A stretch of DNA of 7,075 nucleotides from JAEKLB01 sp050249235 (GTDB lineage: Bacteria > Actinomycetota > Acidimicrobiia > Acidimicrobiales > CADCSY01). Shown here piece after piece: positions 5,325 to 7,075 of this stretch. Numbering within the stretch: position 1 is the first letter of the stretch; each line of letters begins with the position of its first letter. A program made the translations under genes and the position numbers. The stretch lies in NCBI GenBank assembly GCA_050249235.1, contig JBFWQW010000133.1, forward strand, positions 1 to 7,075. The letters run 5' to 3'. Under the pieces are notes generated by a model. That model saw only the letters and a program-made list of their open reading frames with translations, did no database searches and was not told the DNA's origin.

Positions 5325-6265
5325 ACGGCCTGGCACTGGTCGTCGGTGCTGCCGCCCTGTTCGGGGCGCTGTTCCTCGTGGCCGGCTCGCTCCTGGCCCC
5401 CCGGCAGACGAAGAACCGCCTGGCGGCGGCCCGGGCCAAGCGCCCCGGCTCGCTCGCCGACGGCGTCACGGGTCTCCGCGCCCGGGCCACCGCCGCCGCC
5501 GACGAGGCCCTCGACCGGAACGGACGTCGGGCATCGCTGGAGACGCTCCTCGAGCAGGCCGACGTCCCGATGCGGGCCAGCGAAGCCGTCGTCGCGGCGG
5601 CCGCGGCCACCGCCGGCGCTTTCCTCGTCGGGACGCTCTTCCGTGGCCTCTTCACCGGCCTGCTGCTCGCCGCCCTCGTGGTCGGCGGGGCGTGGCTCTC
5701 GCTCCGGATGCGTCGGAACCGCCGTCGTGCCAAGTTCGAAGAGCAGCTGGCCGACCTCCTGCAACTCCTCGCCGGGAGCCTCAGGTCGGGCTACGGCCTC
5801 CAGCAGGCGCTCGAGATGGCTGCCTTGGAGACGGAGTCCCCCACCTCGGACGAGCTGAGCCGGGTGATGGCGGAGACCCGCATGGGCCGTGAGCTCGGTG
5901 ACGCCCTGTCGGCGACCGCCGAGCGCATGGACAGCGTGGACTTTCACTGGGCGGTCCAGGCCATGGAGATCAACCGCTCCGTCGGTGGCGACCTCGGGGA
6001 GGTCCTCGACGCCGTCGCCGAGACGATCAGGACCCGTGCCGGCCTCGTCCGTCAGGTCCAGGCGCTCAGCGCCGAGGGCCGGGTGTCTGCGGTCGTGCTC
6101 CTCGCCCTCCCCCCGGGGGTCGCGGTGCTGGTGACCCTCTCGAGCCCGGATTACTTCGATCCCTTCCTGGCGGACCTCCGGGGCTTCCTGCTCATCGGCG
6201 CCATGGGCTTCCTGATGGTGGCCGGCGCGCTCTGGCTCCGGCGCCTCATCCGACCCATCTACTGA
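5321..6265 (+). CDS. tadB: TadB, inner-membrane platform protein of the Tad pilus (T2SSF)
   Basis: This 314-residue integral membrane protein of the GspF/T2SSF family forms, with TadC, the platform on which TadA acts. Visible order: N-terminal membrane helix (about 3-25), basic/Ala-rich cytosolic stretch with ETLLEQADVPMRASE (74-88), two closely spaced helices (about 89-128), basic RMRRNRRRAKFEEQL, then the T2SSF cytosolic domain (about 143-265) with LLQLLAGSLRSGYGLQQALE and NRSVGGDLGEVLDAVAETIR. Two C-terminal helices follow (about 258-278 and 288-305). It has no extra N-terminal von Willebrand-type domain, which some actinobacterial TadB proteins carry. The start is set by the ATGA overlap with tadA; the ribosome binding site (GGTGGAAG, 4 nt spacing) is modest, consistent with coupling. 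Confidence 0.94.
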   Translation: MNGLALVVGAAALFGALFLVAGSLLAPRQTKNRLAAARAKRPGSLADGVTGLRARATAAADEALDRNGRRASLETLLEQADVPMRASEAVVAAAAATAGAFLVGTLFRGLFTGLLLAALVVGGAWLSLRMRRNRRRAKFEEQLADLLQLLAGSLRSGYGLQQALEMAALETESPTSDELSRVMAETRMGRELGDALSATAERMDSVDFHWAVQAMEINRSVGGDLGEVLDAVAETIRTRAGLVRQVQALSAEGRVSAVVLLALPPGVAVLVTLSSPDYFDPFLADLRGFLLIGAMGFLMVAGALWLRRLIRPIY

Positions 6266-6292
6266 TCTCCACTCACCTCCCATCGCAGCGAA

Positions 6293-6299
6293 AGAGGAG
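6293..6299 (+). promoter_or_regulatory. Ribosome binding site of tadC
   Basis: AGAGGAG ends 8 nt before the ATG at 6308. The 42-bp gap after tadB is the only non-overlapping junction between machinery genes from cpaB onwards, so tadC relies on its own strong site rather than on coupling. Confidence 0.75.
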
Positions 6300-6307
6300 C
6301 AGACCCG

Positions 6308-7075
6308 ATGTCGATCCAGATCGTGCTCGGTTCCCTGATGGTGGCCGCCGCGCTGCCGATCGCCTGGCTCGCCGTCGGCCGTCCCCAGGCGGCCACCGGC
6401 ATCGCCCTCCGCCGGAGCGGGCCCCGGTTCGACCGGCGCGCCGAGGAGCTGGCCCGGTCGTCGGGTGACCGTCTCTTCCTCCCGGCGCTCGGGGCGCTCG
6501 CCCGTGTCGGTCGGCGGACCACCCCCGACGCGATGCTGGTCAAGCTCGAGTCCAGGCTGGCGTCGGCCGGGCTGCAGGCGAGCTGGACCGTCGAGCGGCT
6601 GCTGGCGGCGAAGGTCACCATGGGCGCCGTCGGCGCCCTGTTCGGCGCCAACCTCCTGAGCGGCTCCGTCTCGCTGTTCAACGTCGTGCTCGCCGTCGTG
6701 CTCACGTACGGGCTCTGGTACCTGCCGGACTTCGTGGTGAGCCAGCGGGTCGACGAGCGGCGGCGCGAGATCCAGCACGCCCTCCCGGACACCATGGACC
6801 AGCTGACGATCGCCGTCGAGGCCGGCCTGGGGTTCGAGTCCGCCCTCGCCCACGTCGCCGGCCACGGCAGCGGTCCCCTCGCCGAGGAGCTGCGCCGAAC
6901 GATGCAGGACATCCAGCTCGGCATGGACCGGGCGGACGCCCTCGACTCGATGGCCGAGCGCACTGGCGTCCAGGATCTCCAGCGCTTCCTGACCGCCCTG
7001 CGACAGGCCGGCCGCTACGGCCTGCCCATCGCCAATGTGCTCCGGTCGCAGTCGGCCGAGCTCCGTGAGCGCCGT
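6308..7075 (+). CDS. tadC: TadC, second Tad platform protein (T2SSF), cut by the window end
   Basis: The reading frame is open from ATG 6308 to the last base: 256 codons with no stop, so the C-terminus is missing. The start MSIQIVLGSLMVAAALPIAW is a membrane helix (about 4-24). A linker carries ESRLASAGLQASWTVERLLA, then two hydrophobic segments (about 100-118 and 121-142) and a charged cytosolic entry DERRREIQHALPDTMDQLTI. The T2SSF domain begins near residue 160 (AVEAGLGFESALAHVA) and reaches the family block FLTALRQAGRYGLPIANVLR then QSAELRERR. This layout matches TadC rather than a second TadB. It should pair with TadB in the membrane platform. Family proteins are about 300 residues, so roughly 40-60 residues, including the last membrane helices, lie beyond the edge. 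Confidence 0.93.
   Translation, partial: MSIQIVLGSLMVAAALPIAWLAVGRPQAATGIALRRSGPRFDRRAEELARSSGDRLFLPALGALARVGRRTTPDAMLVKLESRLASAGLQASWTVERLLAAKVTMGAVGALFGANLLSGSVSLFNVVLAVVLTYGLWYLPDFVVSQRVDERRREIQHALPDTMDQLTIAVEAGLGFESALAHVAGHGSGPLAEELRRTMQDIQLGMDRADALDSMAERTGVQDLQRFLTALRQAGRYGLPIANVLRSQSAELRERR

Noticed and set aside
1..7075. CRISPR array, insertion sequence, tRNA or rRNA
   Set aside because: No spaced identical repeats, transposase motifs, terminal inverted repeats or tRNA-like cloverleaf were seen on either strand.

Overview
The window is very GC-rich DNA (about 70% or more by eye, with third codon positions almost all G or C). Its gene content points to an actinobacterium. The Flp/Tad genes resemble actinobacterial types, with no secretin gene among them, and the SSB-like protein is of an actinobacterial paralogue type. 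A deep-branching class such as Acidimicrobiia is possible, but nothing here fixes the genus.

Layout. Positions 1-173 hold no gene I can support. A small SSB-fold protein (174-587, +) converges on a NarL/LuxR-type response regulator (652-1305, -). A hairpin with 14-bp perfect arms (602-648) lies between them and probably ends transcription from both sides. The regulator is divergent from a Tad (tight adherence) type IVc pilus locus that fills the rest of the window on the + strand: flp pilin (1649-1831), a strong hairpin (1840-1879), cpaB/rcpC (1967-2683), tadZ/cpaE (2680-3870), tadA/cpaF (3867-5324), tadB (5321-6265) and tadC (6308 to the window edge, incomplete). The prepilin peptidase and TadE/F-like pseudopilins are not in the window and may lie beyond it.

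How the genes work together. Flp is the structural subunit, made as a prepilin with a G/A cleavage site. TadA is the hexameric assembly ATPase. TadB and TadC form the inner-membrane platform. TadZ is a ParA/MinD-like localisation factor with a degenerate receiver domain. CpaB is a membrane-anchored periplasmic or cell-wall-side accessory protein. cpaB, tadZ, tadA and tadB are joined by three successive ATGA stop/start overlaps, which suggests coupled translation. The hairpin after flp probably makes pilin mRNA more abundant than machinery mRNA.

The least ordinary part is the leader upstream of flp (about 1530-1648). It holds three AGTCC boxes spaced 11 and 23 bp, small hairpins, two CNCA-ACG-TGNG dyads exactly 21 bp apart, and a segment that can pair with the bases just before and into the flp start codon. 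This looks like a dense control region. The divergent response regulator is the obvious candidate to act on it, but that link is inference.
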